Assembly (NCBI RefSeq): GCF_902459465.1
Contig: NC_047073.1
Coordinates: 5,828,001 to 5,892,000, forward strand
Direction: 5' to 3'
Source: Asterias rubens
Lineage: Eukaryota > Echinodermata > Asteroidea > Forcipulatida > Asteriidae
Length of the DNA stretch: 64,000 nucleotides
Under the pieces are notes generated by a model that saw nothing but the letters and a program-made list of their open reading frames with translations, was not told the DNA's origin and ran no database searches. Of the stretch, positions 12,969 through 25,814 are shown one piece after another. The translations under genes were made by a program, and so were the position numbers. Numbering within the stretch: position 1 is the first letter of the stretch; each line of letters starts with the position of its first letter.

Positions 12969-14230
12969 TTGTTTTATATAACATCCAAGTAGATCTTTGT
13001 CATTTTGATTGAAAGATACAACTTTCAAAACAAACAAAGCGTAGGCCTACAATTTTTTATTGTATAATCCGAATGCTAGTAATAGTAATTTTACTAATAT
13101 TATTCCTTGCAGTAACACTGCTAGCGTTACAAAGACGCGCACGCAGTGATGTTTTTACTCAGCGTGCAATGGTACTTTTCGGATGGAACGAAAAAGCACG
13201 GTGAGTGACTCAGCATGCAATGGTACTTTTATTTGCTATCACGTGACGGACAATCCTCCAATCAAATGGCAAGGATCGGCTTGGGTGTTATATAAAGGTT
13301 TTTATCACCACTCCATTCTGCCAATCTGATTGGATGATTAGCGCGTACTTGAAGATAAAGCGTATAGTGACATGACACACAAACAAAAATAAAAGAACTT
13401 TAACGAATGTTGGTCTCTGCAGCCAGAATAATAATGTGTTAATGTGTAGGATTTGAGGTATGTGATAATACTTTCTCAATTTATTTTACTATTTACATCA
13501 GCTATTAACGTAGCCTATAGCGTACTTAGAAATTGGCTGGGGACAAATCCTTCCATGCCATTATAGTTTACCTACAGTTAAAGATACATCAATATATATG
13601 TCTTCTGTATAAAAATTTTATTTCATCTACAAGGATAATATAAACTATACATTCAGTGTTCTTTTCCCTTAAAGACGGTCCCCATATATCGTGTTCCAAT
13701 GTTGTTTTCTCTTATAACAGTACATTAGCCATCATACAAAATACATTACTGGCAGAATTGTTTTATTCGATCTGAAGGAGGATGTTTCAAAAGAGGGTGC
13801 TATCAGGAGTAGTTTGTACACAGTTGGCCGTATGGGAGGACAGGGGGGGGGGGGACATTCTTTCGTCCCCAGCGCCTTGCTTTAACCAAAGGCGCTGAGA
13901 TTGGCAAACGTACCATGCACACGCGCGCATTGGTTGAATAATGCGCAGTCCCATCATGCATCACACTCACACTGCACCATGTTTGTATGCACTGCATACA
14001 TGACGTACTTCCTGAACAAGAATATGTTCAAGCGATGAGCCCATCCCAGCGGTCCTGGATAGACTGGCCGCTGGGGCCGAGCGAAGGGGGGTAGACACAG
14101 AATCTCCTGCCACTCCCCCTCAATTTTATTTTACATTATGATTGTCTTTCTCTTTTATTGTCAAACGCTCAGGTTCTTTGTGCAGCCATGTGTATGATTT
14201 ATACTGTTATTTAATTATAAAGCATTAGCT

Positions 14231-17200
14231 TCACATTTTGGTATGTTCATCATCGGTCACCATAGGCATGATAAAAGCTCCGTTTGTCGTTCCAGTGCCG
14301 TCATCAACCTCGTTCTCAGATATGACGTGACCGTTCTCAAATACCAATGTATCCTTTTCTCGTTTGTCTTCAGAGGCGAGATCCTTCCTGGACAGATGGG
14401 CAACGATTCCTGCTCCGATTGAGTCGCCCTCTACGTTGATCATGGTTCGAAGACGATCCCTACGGACAAACAGCAAGAGCAATATTCATAATCAGTTGAT
14501 GTTTATCAGTAGGCCTACTCAGCTAACACTGCTTTCAGACGAGCGCTCTAGCGTCGTACTAAACCAAAATTGATTAGGAGCGACTCTAGGTCGACCCAAA
14601 AATATCTTGGTTTCGGACAGGCGAACTTAAAGACACTGGACACTATTGGTAATTGTCAAGGACCAGTCTTCTCACTTGCTGTATCTCAAAATATGCCAAA
14701 AATAACAAACATGTGAAAATTTGAGCTCGATTCGTCGTCGGAGTTGCGAGATAACTAGGGAAGAACAAATACCCTTGTCACACGAACTGGTGTGCTTTCA
14801 GATGGTTGATTTCGAGACCTCAAATTCTAAATCTGAGGTCTCGAAATCAAATTCGTGGAAATTTACTTCTTTCTCGAAAACTACGTCACTTCAGAGGAAG
14901 CCGATACTCACAATGTTTGGTACTACCAATCTCTCCCCATTACTAGCTACCAAGTGAGGTTTTATGCAAATACTTATTTTGAGTAATTACCAATAGTGTC
15001 CACTGCCTTTAACATAACACAATACATTGGCTCATGACAAGATCGACATTCGAAACCAATGCGTTCCAGAGTCGTTCCGAACGACTGCAACAGTCGATTT
15101 TTCGAATTCTAGCGCGTCCAGTCGCTCCTAACTGTTTCAGACGTCGACCTCTTGATGTACTTAATTCAGAATTGTGTTCGGCACGTCTCTGGAGCGCCGG
15201 CCTGTAACGGGTGTTGTTCGATTGTGGAGAAATTTTTAGAAAATACCAATTTGTTTGCATTTTCATGTGTAGCTCATTTCCTCATTTTCACAAAGACCTT
15301 CTGCCTGATACTTACAGAATAAAGTCTACCGCAAGAATGAGTGCGATGTCATCAGTTGGCAAGCCAACAGCACTCAGAACGATCACCATGGTTACCAGTC
15401 CAGCTTGAGGGATACCAGCAGCCCCAATGCTGGCAAATGTAGCTGTTAAACTAAACAATGCAATATTGACTGTTAGAAATACGAACAGGAAAGCTTTAAA
15501 TAATTACTCAGAGACACACTATTTACTTGTTATGATGAATTGTTATGCAAATGAAGATGTTAAAAACTATACAAAAAGTTTTGAAATATTGACAGTTAGA
15601 AATAGGAGAATGAACGCTTTCAATACTACCCAGAGAAACATTATTTTGTTTGTTTGAAGGCACTGGACACGTTTGGTAGTTGTCAAAGGCCAGTATTCGC
15701 ACTTATCCGTTGGTGTATCCCAGCAATCCATATGCATAAAATAACAAATCTGTGACCATTTTGACTCAATAGGTCATTGAAGTTGCAAAAGGATAGATGG
15801 GAAAAACACCATTGTTGCACATTATTGTGTGCTTTCAGATGCATATAAACGGCTTCAGAGCTGAAGTCTTGCCAATTGGTGACGTATTGTGCTCAAGTAT
15901 AAGCAGAAAATAAACCGAAGGAAAAGTGTTTTTTATTTTTATTACAAACGATCAACAAGATTTCCCAGTGGATGTTTACGCGTCTGTACTTGAGTAAGAA
16001 TTTACCCTTCCCCCCTAAACCACGTTTGCACTTCAGGGGGAGCCGTTCATCACAAAGTTTCAACATCTCTCCATTGTTCATTTTCTAGTAAGTTTTGATA
16101 TATGGCTATTGATGCAAACATTTATCTTTAACATAGTTTCTAGTGCCTTTAAAGCAGAAGAAGCTTCGTCTTAAAAAATATTTACCTGACTGTGATAAGT
16201 TGGGCTAAATTCAGTGACACGTTGTTAATCTGCGCGATGAAAATGGCCGCCACTGCCTCGTAAAGAGCAGTACCGTCCATGTTGATCGTCGCCCCCACCG
16301 GCAACATGAAGCGTACCACCCGACTGTCTACGCCGTTCCTTTCCTCTAAGCAAGTGGTTGTGACTGGCAGGGTTGCCGAGCTGTATGAAATCATGGGCAT
16401 TGATGAAGTGAAGTTGTGATTTAAATTAATGTCAACAAATCACCAGGGACAAATTTTCCTTACTGATTGGTCTAGAAGAGAACACGGTGAGCAGTGTTTA
16501 TGGTCTGGGCATTGAGTCAAAAGAGGGCGCTAGCGAGGATGTAGTTTCTTCGTCCAAATCTGCTCCATCCAGCACCGTTGCACTCAGGGAGGCGAGTGAG
16601 ATTGCCAGCTATAAAATCATGAACACTCATTGTAAATAGGTATGACTTATCTTGGTAAATAATGATTGTTTATGCTAATAAACTTTGTGGACTTTATACA
16701 CATAGGAGGTCTTGCATCCAGAGACCAGGTGTCCACGGTGACTAATTGTTTCATTTCAATGCGTTGATGGCAAATATTAAAGTGCGTTCAGCTTTGAAGA
16801 TGCTGTCTATTTTTTTCTGAGGTAGCTCGGAAGGAACATCACATTTCTACCAATTGTTTCCCTTCCATGCCACGTTGTATACCATACCTTGAAGATGTTC
16901 CAAGAGCTGTCACCAAAGCATAGGAGCATCCCACCAGGTACTTAAATGGATTCTTGCGGGTGAAGATGACGTATAACCCCGGTAGGAGTAGGAGTCCGTG
17001 GATGGCCAGACCAGCTATCACCGTGACCATGTACATACCAAGCTGAGCTAAAGTGGTAACCCAATCTTCAACCTGTGCCATACTACCGATGATCAGGAAC
17101 AGGATACCAACGGGTGCGTACCTGTAGTTTGAGTGATAAACAGCTTTTTAAGAAGGCACTGGTAATTCTCAAAGACCAGTATTTTCACTTGGTGTATCTT

Positions 17201-20200
17201 ACATGCATTAAATAGCAAATCAGCTGTGAAAATTGGGACTCAATTGGTCATCGAAGCTGCAAGGAATGATGAAACGAAAATCACCCTTGTTGCACAGCAA
17301 AATGTGTGTACTTTCAGATGCCTTTATAGGCTTGAGTGAAAAACTACCTCTTTCTAAAAAAAATACGTCACTTCAGAGGGAACCGCTTCTCAAAGTCTGT
17401 CTAGTGCTTGGTGAGCTACCATAATGTAAAGGATATCTGTGTTTACTCATTTTGCGCTTCCAACAAAATGGTGTGAAATTATCGTGTGCGAATTGATGTC
17501 CCCCACCTAGAAATTTCAAGGAATTAAGGCAAAATCTTACCACATAAGGGCCTGTACAAGCTTCATGATGATCGTGTTAACGGCTGTAAATAAGGCTAGC
17601 AAAATCTTCCCTTCCTCCGTGCGACCAATTCGCCCCAACGCGATCCCAAAGACGATACTGAAAACCACCAGGCCCATAATGTTCATCTGGTACACGTATG
17701 TCCCCTTGTAAGTTTTCTTCACCTCTCCTGTCGACTCACGGTGGACGAGGTAGTTAGTAGCCTCCTCAAGAATGACCTCAAGGTCAGATGTCATCGAGGT
17801 CATCTCCACTACCAAGGTGTTAAGGTCCATTATGTCAATGGCACTCATCGTCTTAGGCGAGTGTACGGTGGCTGATACTTGAGCGAGAGCAGTGGTTAGG
17901 TTACTCACGAGCGTGTTCACGGTTGTCATCATCTCTGTATCCATCCCCATGGTATCCATGAGGTACATGGTGTTCACTGTGAGGCGTGTGAGGCTATTTG
18001 TGAGGTGCCCGACGGCTAAATGCTGTTGTGAGTCCACGTCGTCCATCACGGCTGTTGAGAGGCTAAGGGTTGATACCGTCAGCTTGCCGGTCTGGTAATA
18101 TGGACAGATAAAAAGGTTTAGATATCTTGTTTCTCGTATTCATGTAGAGTGTGTTTATCATAACGTTTAGGCCCTAGATATAAAATAACACATTTTGACA
18201 AGTGCTTACCTGTCGGTTCAGGTCTGCGGTAGTTAGAGAATCATGGTGCTCAAGAAGAGCCGTAAACTTATTCAGAATGGAAGTCATGTGCTTCATTTGA
18301 ATTCCACGCATGCGTCCATCCAGTATATAAAGAGTTTCGGATAAAGCAGCCGTGTTCTCTTGTAAAGAAACGCCCATGTCTTTCAACATGGCCGCCGTGA
18401 CGTCACTTGTGTCGAGGGCCATCAGGATGTCCAGCATCCTCATCTGTGCCTGGTGCATTTCGTCAAATGCGATGACCACGTACATCTGGAGTTGAGTCAT
18501 ATTGCTCTCGTGTATACTGGTAACGTTGAGGGCGTCTGTAAAAGAAGTCAGCTCCTCAAGAACCTGGTCAAGGTCCGCTATGTCCTTGTCCAGGTCACTT
18601 TTGTCGGGAGGAGGCGGGCTTGACGCCAAGCTGATACCGGTGATCGAGTCTCGGCTGAGCTCCATGCGGCGAAGAAACTCCTCGATGTCGATCATTACCT
18701 CCGTGTTGTTTAATCGTTGTTCTGCGAAGTCTATAGTCTTCATCCGGGAGCTGACAAGACTTGTCTCGACCATAAACAGAGTTTGGTTGATGGTCATTCC
18801 GGACATCAGGGTCAGCCCAAGGAGGTCAGCCGAGGTCAAAGGTAAGATGGGTATAACTTCTGTCTCCACGGACGTCTTGAACTGTGATGAGGAATTAACA
18901 TGAGCAAACGATAAACTTTAATAATGATCTCTAATAATCAACCACTTTTAGCAGATAAGGTAAACCCTATGAAAGGAAGGGATAATGTTGCACATTATTA
19001 TGTGCTAAAAAAGTCCTGGCGGCCGGTTAACAAAATAAACAATTTAGACTATTTAAACCCCCCAAAAAAACTGCAAGCTCTGTTCTGTCACCAATAAAGG
19101 TACTTAAATTTCAATTTTTAAAAAAAGGGGGGGGGAGTTGGTGATCAAACGTAGAACCAGCGGACCCTCGGTTTCCACATGTCTTGCATCTCTATGATAA
19201 TAGAACCAAGAAGAAGGATGTATAGCGTCGTCACATACCGTTCTGAAGCAGGCCTCGACGATATTGGATGGAAACATATTCCTTGAATAGACAATGGGGT
19301 AAAATAAGATGAAAACAATTATTGCATAAGTAGATTGGGAGAACCTGTACTCATTGTATTGTGTACGCACATCGCACCATGACTGTCATGTTGACGACAG
19401 AGGACGTGAACGCCATTGCTAACAAATCGTTTTGGTAATGAAACCTAGGGACCCTCAAAGCAAATAGCACTGTGATCCGTGGGCCGGAAGATACATGGGC
19501 TAAAAGTAAAACAGTTGGAGACTTTGGAACGCTAGGTGGCAGCAGACTTGTCAGGTAAATGTGGGAGTGCAAACACAACCCATGCGAGGCTCCGGTCCCG
19601 GATAAGAACCGGGGTCTACAGAGCTGAAAGACAGGGAAGAAATATCTGAGCCAACCTATGTCCCCTCATTCCTAGTTGAAAAAGGAGACGGTGGAAACAA
19701 TACAAACTCTACCTGGCAAGTAGACACACACATGGTGTCGCAAACCAACATATTGATACTTCACCATGCAATGCCACACTCCCTATAGGAACAAAATCAT
19801 TAAAAAAGGGAATATTGCGGCTACGTTGCTTGTATATACGGAGGACAGAATATCAAATGGAGCAGAATGTCATTAACAGACTGACTCAAGTCTAAAGTTT
19901 ATTTCTGATAGTGGAATGTGGCCATGATGAGTTAAGAAATAAATCCCACTTCTGACACCATGTAAAGAAGGTAACAATTTCTTATGTTGGTTGGGCTGGT
20001 CGGGCTTTATTAAAGATGATACGAGAATGTGAGCAGCCATAATGTTATGAGGTCAAATCATGATGAGAAATAAACATTGGACTTGAGTCAGTCTGCTGTT
20101 GGTATACTGCAACATCAAGTACACATACATGCACGTGCCTACAATAAAATCCTAAAGGAGGTGGATAACAAATATTTACGCCAGCCAATAAACCCGGATC

Positions 20201-23200
20201 TAGGCAAAATAATTGTCTTTATGTTATTATCCAACTACCCTTATACCCCCATGTTACATTGTTAAACAAATAGGCCTATACCCCATGGTTAATTTGCTAT
20301 AATATTACCCAGAAATGAGAGGGTATATACAGTAAACACTGGTTCAATTCAAAACAGTTTTTATTGATATTATATGTACGCCATAAAACACAGTTCTGTT
20401 TGCAGAGTGTTTTGGTGCTGCGACGAGAAATCCATAAATCGGTGGAGGGTGTGTCAGTGTGCGTAGTAAAATGCACCGATTAACACTTTGAACCTTCAAG
20501 TTGTACTATTTTACAAGTTAAAAATTAGGGTAAGCTCAAGAAGAATGCAAAGCTGTAGCTGTAAATGTTTACTACACCAGAATTTTGTTTTATAAGAGCA
20601 GCAGCCGATTTCACGAAACGCTAGGGTTGACTATCTCGAGTTATATGATGATAACTCGTCCTACATCTGTGGTTACGGAACTTAACTCATCCACAGTCCT
20701 AAGATTAGCCCTAGTGAGGAAGAGTTTGGTGTAATCTACTACAGAAAAATAAGAAACACTTTCTACAAAGTTTCACATGGACCATATAAACTGTTATTTG
20801 TAAAAAGACACTGAAAAAAAAAATCTCATTTTTTTTAAGGGGTATTACTGCGTTACTCAACAGAGCAAAAAATACTTGTGAGCACAGAGTCTGATGAATA
20901 GCACAAGATGCATAAAAACTTTATAAACAATTTGTTTAGGGATGGACACTAGAATGTTGTTCTTGAAATAATTATTTGTTTTTTCCTATTTCAAGAACAA
21001 CATTATTTTTATCAGTGTTTGAATGAAGAAGAACAAAAATGATGTATTGGTAAAGTTACGCTCACATCCGTATTGACAGCTTATGGTCCGGTTGACTATT
21101 CAAACTCTAAATGTTTTTTTGTTTGTTTCATTTTGTTAAACAATGACCAAGGTGTAAGATAAAAGTGTCTGGAAAAGGGCAAAGATACAAGGATGTGAGT
21201 GATATTATCAGATATTTTTGTTTACTCCGTTGTTTGTATAGTCCATAGCCCGCCTGCGATACGAAACCTACTTGTATTGTACTGTTAGCATACTGTGTAA
21301 ACTATGATAAATAGTGTGTAGTTTATTGTTGTGGGGCTACTGTTATGGTACTCACCCTTTTTAGTTAGTAGCTGTTTCGTAGCGCAGCGCAGCGAAACAG
21401 CTATTGTTTTTGTTGGGTTTTTTATTTGGTTGTTTCAGGATTATTCAGTACTCGCATGTTTTTGCATGGTTCCTAAAGAGCAATTGCAATGAAACCGCAG
21501 GTTTTTGTTTGCGGAATTGGGTAGGGATAAATTAGGTCTTAATTTTATTTTGTGTGCGTGACCTCACATGACCTCTACTTCCAGTCGAAACCGGAAGTGC
21601 CCTCTAATTCAAATGTGCAAAAGTTATGAAGTTGGTTTAACGATGATAGTGTCTAGCAAGGGTGGGCAGTTCAAAACAAATATCGATGACATAACTAAAC
21701 GCAACAGCGCCCACTAGCGGCAAGTTGAAAACTCCTTAAAACGGACTTTTTGAAGATGTGTGTGGTGAAGTTTAGTGTAATCACTTCAAATTTTACATAC
21801 ACCTTTACTGTCAGCAGGCAGGCATCATTGGTGTGAAGTTTCAGATCAATGACGTTATCGGGGGTCACGTGACGCGGCCTTAAAGGTGCACTTTTTGAAG
21901 TCGTATAACTCCCGAAGTAATAATGCGACTTTGTTGAAACTTGGTAGGTTGTTAGACATTGGCAAGTTCTTGTGAATTATGATATGACGTTATAATGCCG
22001 CCATCACATGATTTCTTATGATTGTTTTCATTTGTTGCACCTTTAACTAATTAATTGCTAACTGTACATGGTATAATCTAAATTATTTTTTTAAGTAGCC
22101 AGGATTGGTCATAACTGCTTTGTTTATTAAAATGTCAATTTCAGATGAGAAATTTGAAAATGTTGTTGACGAAACAGCTCTGCATTTGTGCACAAATGCA
22201 ATCAGGTCTAGTTGTACTGTTGCCTATCAACGTGTTGTGACTTTGGCTAAAGTTGCTTGCATCACGGAGAAGAAAGCTTGCATGAGCTTCTAGGTTTTGA
22301 GCATATGTGCGAATACAAAGGTCTAGCCACACAGATAGCCAGAACCAAAGCCATTGTAAGGCACTGGACACCTTTGTTGTCAAAACCAGTATTCTTACTT
22401 GGTGTATCCCCACATAATATGCATAAAATAACGAATCTGCGAAAATTTTGACTCAATTCATCAACGAAGTTGCAAGAGAATAAGGAAAGAAAAAACATCC
22501 TTACTACACCCATTTTTGTGCTTTCAGATGCCTAGAAAGGCTTCGTGTTTGAAGTCTTATAATAATTATTTGAGTGAGAAATTACCTCTTTCTCAAAAAC
22601 TACGTTACTTCAGAGGGAGCCGTTTCTCACAATGCGTTATAGTATCAAAAGCTCTCTATTGCTAGAGTAACTATTTATTCTAACAACTATTTTGAGTAAT
22701 TACCAATAGTGTCCAGTGCCTCAGTAAGCATCTCAACGTTCAAAGAAAATGTGTGATTTGTCTTCAGATGTTAGACCCCTATGTTGTTGAACTCTTCATT
22801 GTCAGTAATAACTAAAACAAAAATTCACAACTACATTCAAACTTGCAGGATGAGGTCCAAGATAACGTAGATGATGTTAACCATTAACACCATCCCCTAT
22901 TTCTAACATCGAATTAAACAAGATTGTCTCTACATTTAAACTTACAGAATGAGGTCCAAGACGGCGTAGACGATGTTAACATCATCTTCCTTCTTCTCTG
23001 AATCAACAACATCTTCTGAGCCACCTCCAGGTTGGATGATGAGAACCAAGACAATGCCAAGAACCACAGCGATGATGGTAGTAGCCATGTAGTAGATAAC
23101 CGCACGGTAACCTAGCTTTCCGGTCATGGTAGAATCTAAGGATGCCAGGCTCGCCACGAGACTGGAGACAATCAGTGGGATGATCATCATCTTCAGCATA

Positions 23201-23442
23201 CTCATGAAGAGTGTCCCGGGGAAGCTGATGTAGTCAATCTGCTCCTGCGTGAACTTCACCGTGACACTCAAGACGTAGCCGATAACGAAGCCCAATATGA
23301 CAGATAGGATCAGCAGGCAGAGCAACACGTTCTCAGAGCTGAACCAAGCCCGGCGAGAGGCTCCTTCATGACCCTTGAGACTCCCACGGTCATCATCATC
23401 AACACTTAAAGTGAAATTCTGAACTTTCCCGTTACTTTCCAT
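14231..23442 (-). CDS. SLC1 excitatory amino-acid transporter with enlarged extracellular domain
   Basis: Plasma-membrane glutamate/aspartate transporter of the EAAT class. Coding exons in transcript order: 22946-23442, 19239-19281, 18210-18881, 17541-18091, 16888-17121, 16186-16380, 15316-15450, 14231-14459; together 852 codons with stop (851 aa). All joins keep frame at GT-AG sites. The first ATG (MESNG) is used because the frame stops just upstream. TM1-3 lie in residues 39-136, then [12 protein letters not shown]. The transport core shows [27 protein letters not shown] and [13 protein letters not shown]. The conserved Asp, Arg and Asn of the last motif favour acidic substrates over neutral ones (family knowledge). 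Oddly, about 355 residues separate ACFRT from the next membrane segment ([14 protein letters not shown]), against roughly 60 in vertebrate EAATs. Which EAAT subtype it is cannot be decided here. Confidence 0.93.
14627..15012. mobile_element. TTAA-type MITE family A in last SLC1 intron
   Basis: A complete copy with TTAA at both edges, terminal AGACACTGGACACTATTGG and its inverse, and the central GAGACCTCA hairpin. It lies between the final two SLC1 coding exons and interrupts no exon. Confidence 0.8.
15656..16152. mobile_element. TTAA-type MITE family A, long diverged copy in SLC1 intron
   Basis: Left end AGGCACTGGACACGTTTGG, right end TTTCTAGTGCCTTTAAAG. The centre carries GGCTTCAGAGCTGAAGTC instead of the usual GAGACCTCA stem. 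About 100 extra bases follow the centre. Confidence 0.7.
17150..17410. mobile_element. TTAA-type MITE family A, partial copy in SLC1 intron
   Basis: The left terminal region is shortened (AGGCACTGGTAATTCTCAAA). The interior up to CTTCAGAGGGAACCGCTTCTC is recognisable, and the right terminal repeat is missing. Confidence 0.65.
18210..18881 (-). other. Frame-preserving 672-nt SLC1 exon coding most of the extra ectodomain
   Basis: This third coding exon has phase 0 at both ends and encodes 224 residues, from FKTSVETEV to TTADLNRQ. The product is rich in Leu, Thr, Met, Asp and Glu with helix-like spacing, has no cysteine or hydrophobic membrane span, and carries sequons NQT, NNT, NVT and NMT (about residues 212, 238, 299, 307). 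A short proline run (SSPPPPDK) splits it into two helical blocks. Skipping it would leave an in-frame transporter of about 627 residues. A domain family cannot be assigned by eye. Confidence 0.85.
20606..20745. mobile_element. MITE with GATTTCAC-type ends (diverged copy)
   Basis: The left end GATTTCACGAAACGCTAGGG and the AAGAGTTTGGTGTAATCT right part match the element at 5989-6137 in layout and at several core motifs. It lies in the large first SLC1 intron. Confidence 0.45.
20954..21003. repeat. Hairpin with TTGTTCTTGAAATA arms
   Basis: TGTTGTTCTTGAAATA is followed by its inverse complement TATTTCAAGAACAACA after an AT-rich spacer. It is an isolated perfect hairpin in an SLC1 intron. Confidence 0.55.
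21330..22090. repeat. Unclassified repeat-like region with a GC-rich hairpin
   Basis: AGCTGTTTCG and CGAAACAGCT (21371-21404) form a hairpin around a GCGCAGCGCA loop. The following 600 bases contain two similar passages of the type GTGTGAAGTTTCAGATCAAT and GTCGTATAACTCCCGAAG, a style common in dispersed repeats. No coding is seen and the family is not recognised. Confidence 0.3.
22357..22722. mobile_element. TTAA-type MITE family A in first SLC1 intron
   Basis: Terminal AGGCACTGGACACC and AATAGTGTCCAGTGCCT form the inverted ends. The centre uses a GGCTTC...GAAGTC stem. Flanking TTAA has decayed. Confidence 0.75.
22831..22881 (-). pseudogene. Duplicated end of SLC1 exon 1, with donor site
   Basis: This 51-bp segment repeats 22930-22981, the last bases of SLC1 exon 1 plus its splice donor, about 100 bases farther into the intron. 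It still encodes a [16 protein letters not shown] string, but its donor is GCAAGT instead of GTAAGT and it has no acceptor of its own. It is a fragment, not an alternative exon, although use of its GC donor after reading through cannot be excluded. Confidence 0.75.
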
Positions 23443-25718
23443 CCCCTTCCAAGCGACAATCTTCAACTTAATAATTCAAAGACTCAAGATTTGACTTAAG
23501 TCCAAATAATCCTTTGACGTTCAAAATTGTTTGCTCACAGCGCGCGAAAAATAATCCTTTCCTAAGCCCCGCGTAATGCTAACTATACTAGCTTTACTGC
23601 AAAAAATACCGCCCATTCTAACTCCAACTTCATCAAGGTGGTGACGTCATAATATCCGTGACCAACCCCGTGACGAAAATTTAGACATCCAGGTCACAAA
23701 CCCGCCCGCAGTAATGTCAATATTAATACAGTGGTTAATTTTTAACCCGAGAGGGGGCCTTTGTAAATACACTTGTGAATGGCACACGTACTGCTGCATC
23801 AATAAAAGGTCGATTTAATCTACAAAAACCGAACACCTGGAAAGAGGTGATGGAATTTGTAACAACTGCTGCTACATAACTCCAGCCCTTCAGTCCGAGT
23901 GCGAGTCATGATTCCTGAAAAAAAAACACTAATGACAACCTTATATCGGATCCGGTTTGTGTCGTCATGTTTAATGATTCCTTTTTTTTTATAGAATTCC
24001 TTTGTGGGGTCCAAGTTGAACAAAGAAAAAACTTCTGATAGGGTCCTTTATCATATATTGTTAAGTACACTTACGATTAATAATATTCGTAAACACTGTG
24101 TGGACGTGTGTAGGTCCACATGGTGTTTCAAAGAGCGGACTTTGTTTCTGTTCTCGGGTCCTAACTTGTATGATAGCGCGATTTGAAGCCACGACCTATT
24201 GGCAACTCTCTTAATATCGCATGAATCATCATCATTTTTAAATGTTAGATGGTATACCCTCGCCTTGTCCTTGTGGTCTGCGAAGGGTGTAACCCCGAAG
24301 CACAGGAGTAGGTGGCAACGTGCCTTCTTGGTGACAGTTTGAATTGGGTTGATAACCGATATCAGTTTAGTGTATCCCTCACCTCGAAGTGGCCGACCGG
24401 CCTTGTGAGTATGGGCGATATCTCATAAATGAACAAAAAGCAAACAATAATAATCATAAAACGTGGTTATACAATATATACTAGTTTGACGGATCCATTG
24501 CGTGATCAACACAGTTTAAAGACAGTGGAAACTATTGGTAATTGTCAAAGACCAGTCTTCTCTCTTGGTGTATCTCAACATATAAAATAACAAACCTTCA
24601 CAGGTTGAGCTGATGAATCGGTCGTCGAAGTTGCGAGATAACAATGAAAGAAAAATAACCCTTGTCACACGAAGTTGTGTGCTTTCAGATGCTTGATTTC
24701 GAGACCTCAAATTCTAAATCTGAGGTCTCGAAAACAAATTCATAGAAAATTACTTCTTTCTCGAAAACTATGTTACTTCAGAGGGAGTCATTTCTCACGG
24801 TGTTTTATACTATCAACAGCTCCCCATTACTCGTTACCAAAATACGGTTTTATGCTAATAATTATTTTGAGTTATTACCAATAGTGTCCAGTGCCTTTAA
24901 AAAGAACCTCACTCCCACTTGAATTTAATTAACAGAGAATATTGAACTTTTTAGTGGAAGTACAATCGTTTTTTTATTATGATCATTGTTTATAATATGG
25001 TATTAAAACCAGGGACACCTCATACTGAACTTAATTACTGTAGCTCACAAGCCTGAACAATGTATCCATAAACAAAGGTATACTAATGCTATTTGATTCA
25101 GAAACACAAGAATAAACCCCTACTATTACTCAAAGGCCTTTCTGTATAGTGAAAAGTTGCTTTGAAAAAAAAAAAAAAAAAAAAGTTTTCACCACTTGTG
25201 AAATATTTGCTGTGTTAACAGACGTAAAAAGTGTAGGTTCAAAGTAGCGTTCTGGTAGACCTTCCCTTCCGTCTGAAGTGATCATGTTTGTTTCCGACCT
25301 GGAAATAATGTTGATAAATAGGTCTGCTCACACGAACTGTCAATTTCTTGTGACACTAGTTCGGGGATAAGAAAATCCCCTTCCAGCTCTTTTGTTTTAT
25401 CATAAAAATTGGGATAACCGTAACAAAAATCTATCGCTCTACTTTTACCCAGTAATTATTTTCTTTTTTGTAAACACAGACCAGTCCAGAATTTATTGGG
25501 TGTAAAACAATCATGTTATTTAGTATTTATCATTTCTGTTATCATGATCTTTAGGTTGCAACTTTGGAGTATAAGAATAATAAATGACATAATACCATAG
25601 TAACACATTGTACATTCCCACAGGAACTTAAAAGCTTAGAAACTTATTATATCTTTAGAGATTAGACCAATTGTTATAAATTCAGTATAAATATACATTT
25701 TAATCCGTTCGTTACTGG
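23443..25718. other. Intergenic DNA between SLC1 and the first FG-GAP gene
   Basis: This divergent intergenic region should contain the SLC1 promoter and 5'UTR (right of 23442). It holds one complete family-A MITE (24516-24900), a 19-base poly-A run near 25168 and an unidentified GC-richer stretch at about 24245-24425. No coding exon is supported. Confidence 0.5.
24516..24900. mobile_element. TTAA-type MITE family A, complete
   Basis: TTAA at both edges, ends AGACAGTGGAAACTATTGG and AATAGTGTCCAGTGCC, and the central hairpin GAGACCTCA...TGAGGTCTC. Confidence 0.8.
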
Positions 25719-25726
25719 TATATAAG
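25719..25726 (+). promoter_or_regulatory. TATA box of first FG-GAP gene
   Basis: TATATAAG lies 96 bases before the ATG. A start of transcription about 30 bases downstream would leave a 5'UTR of roughly 65 bases. The tandem paralog has a TATA box at nearly the same distance. Confidence 0.55.
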
Positions 25727-25814
25727 CCTCAACACCTATTTTGTGGACACAATTTTTAAGTATTTCTTCTTGAACAAGAACCCCTTTAAGACGGTTCCTG
25801 TATTGCCAGTAAAC

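Noticed and set aside
22831..22881. Mutually exclusive alternative SLC1 exon
   Set aside because: It has no acceptor and copies only the 3' end of exon 1, so it is a partial duplication.
23443..23466. Extension of the SLC1 N-terminus to 23466
   Set aside because: That codon is TTG and an in-frame TGA lies just upstream. The first ATG is at 23442.
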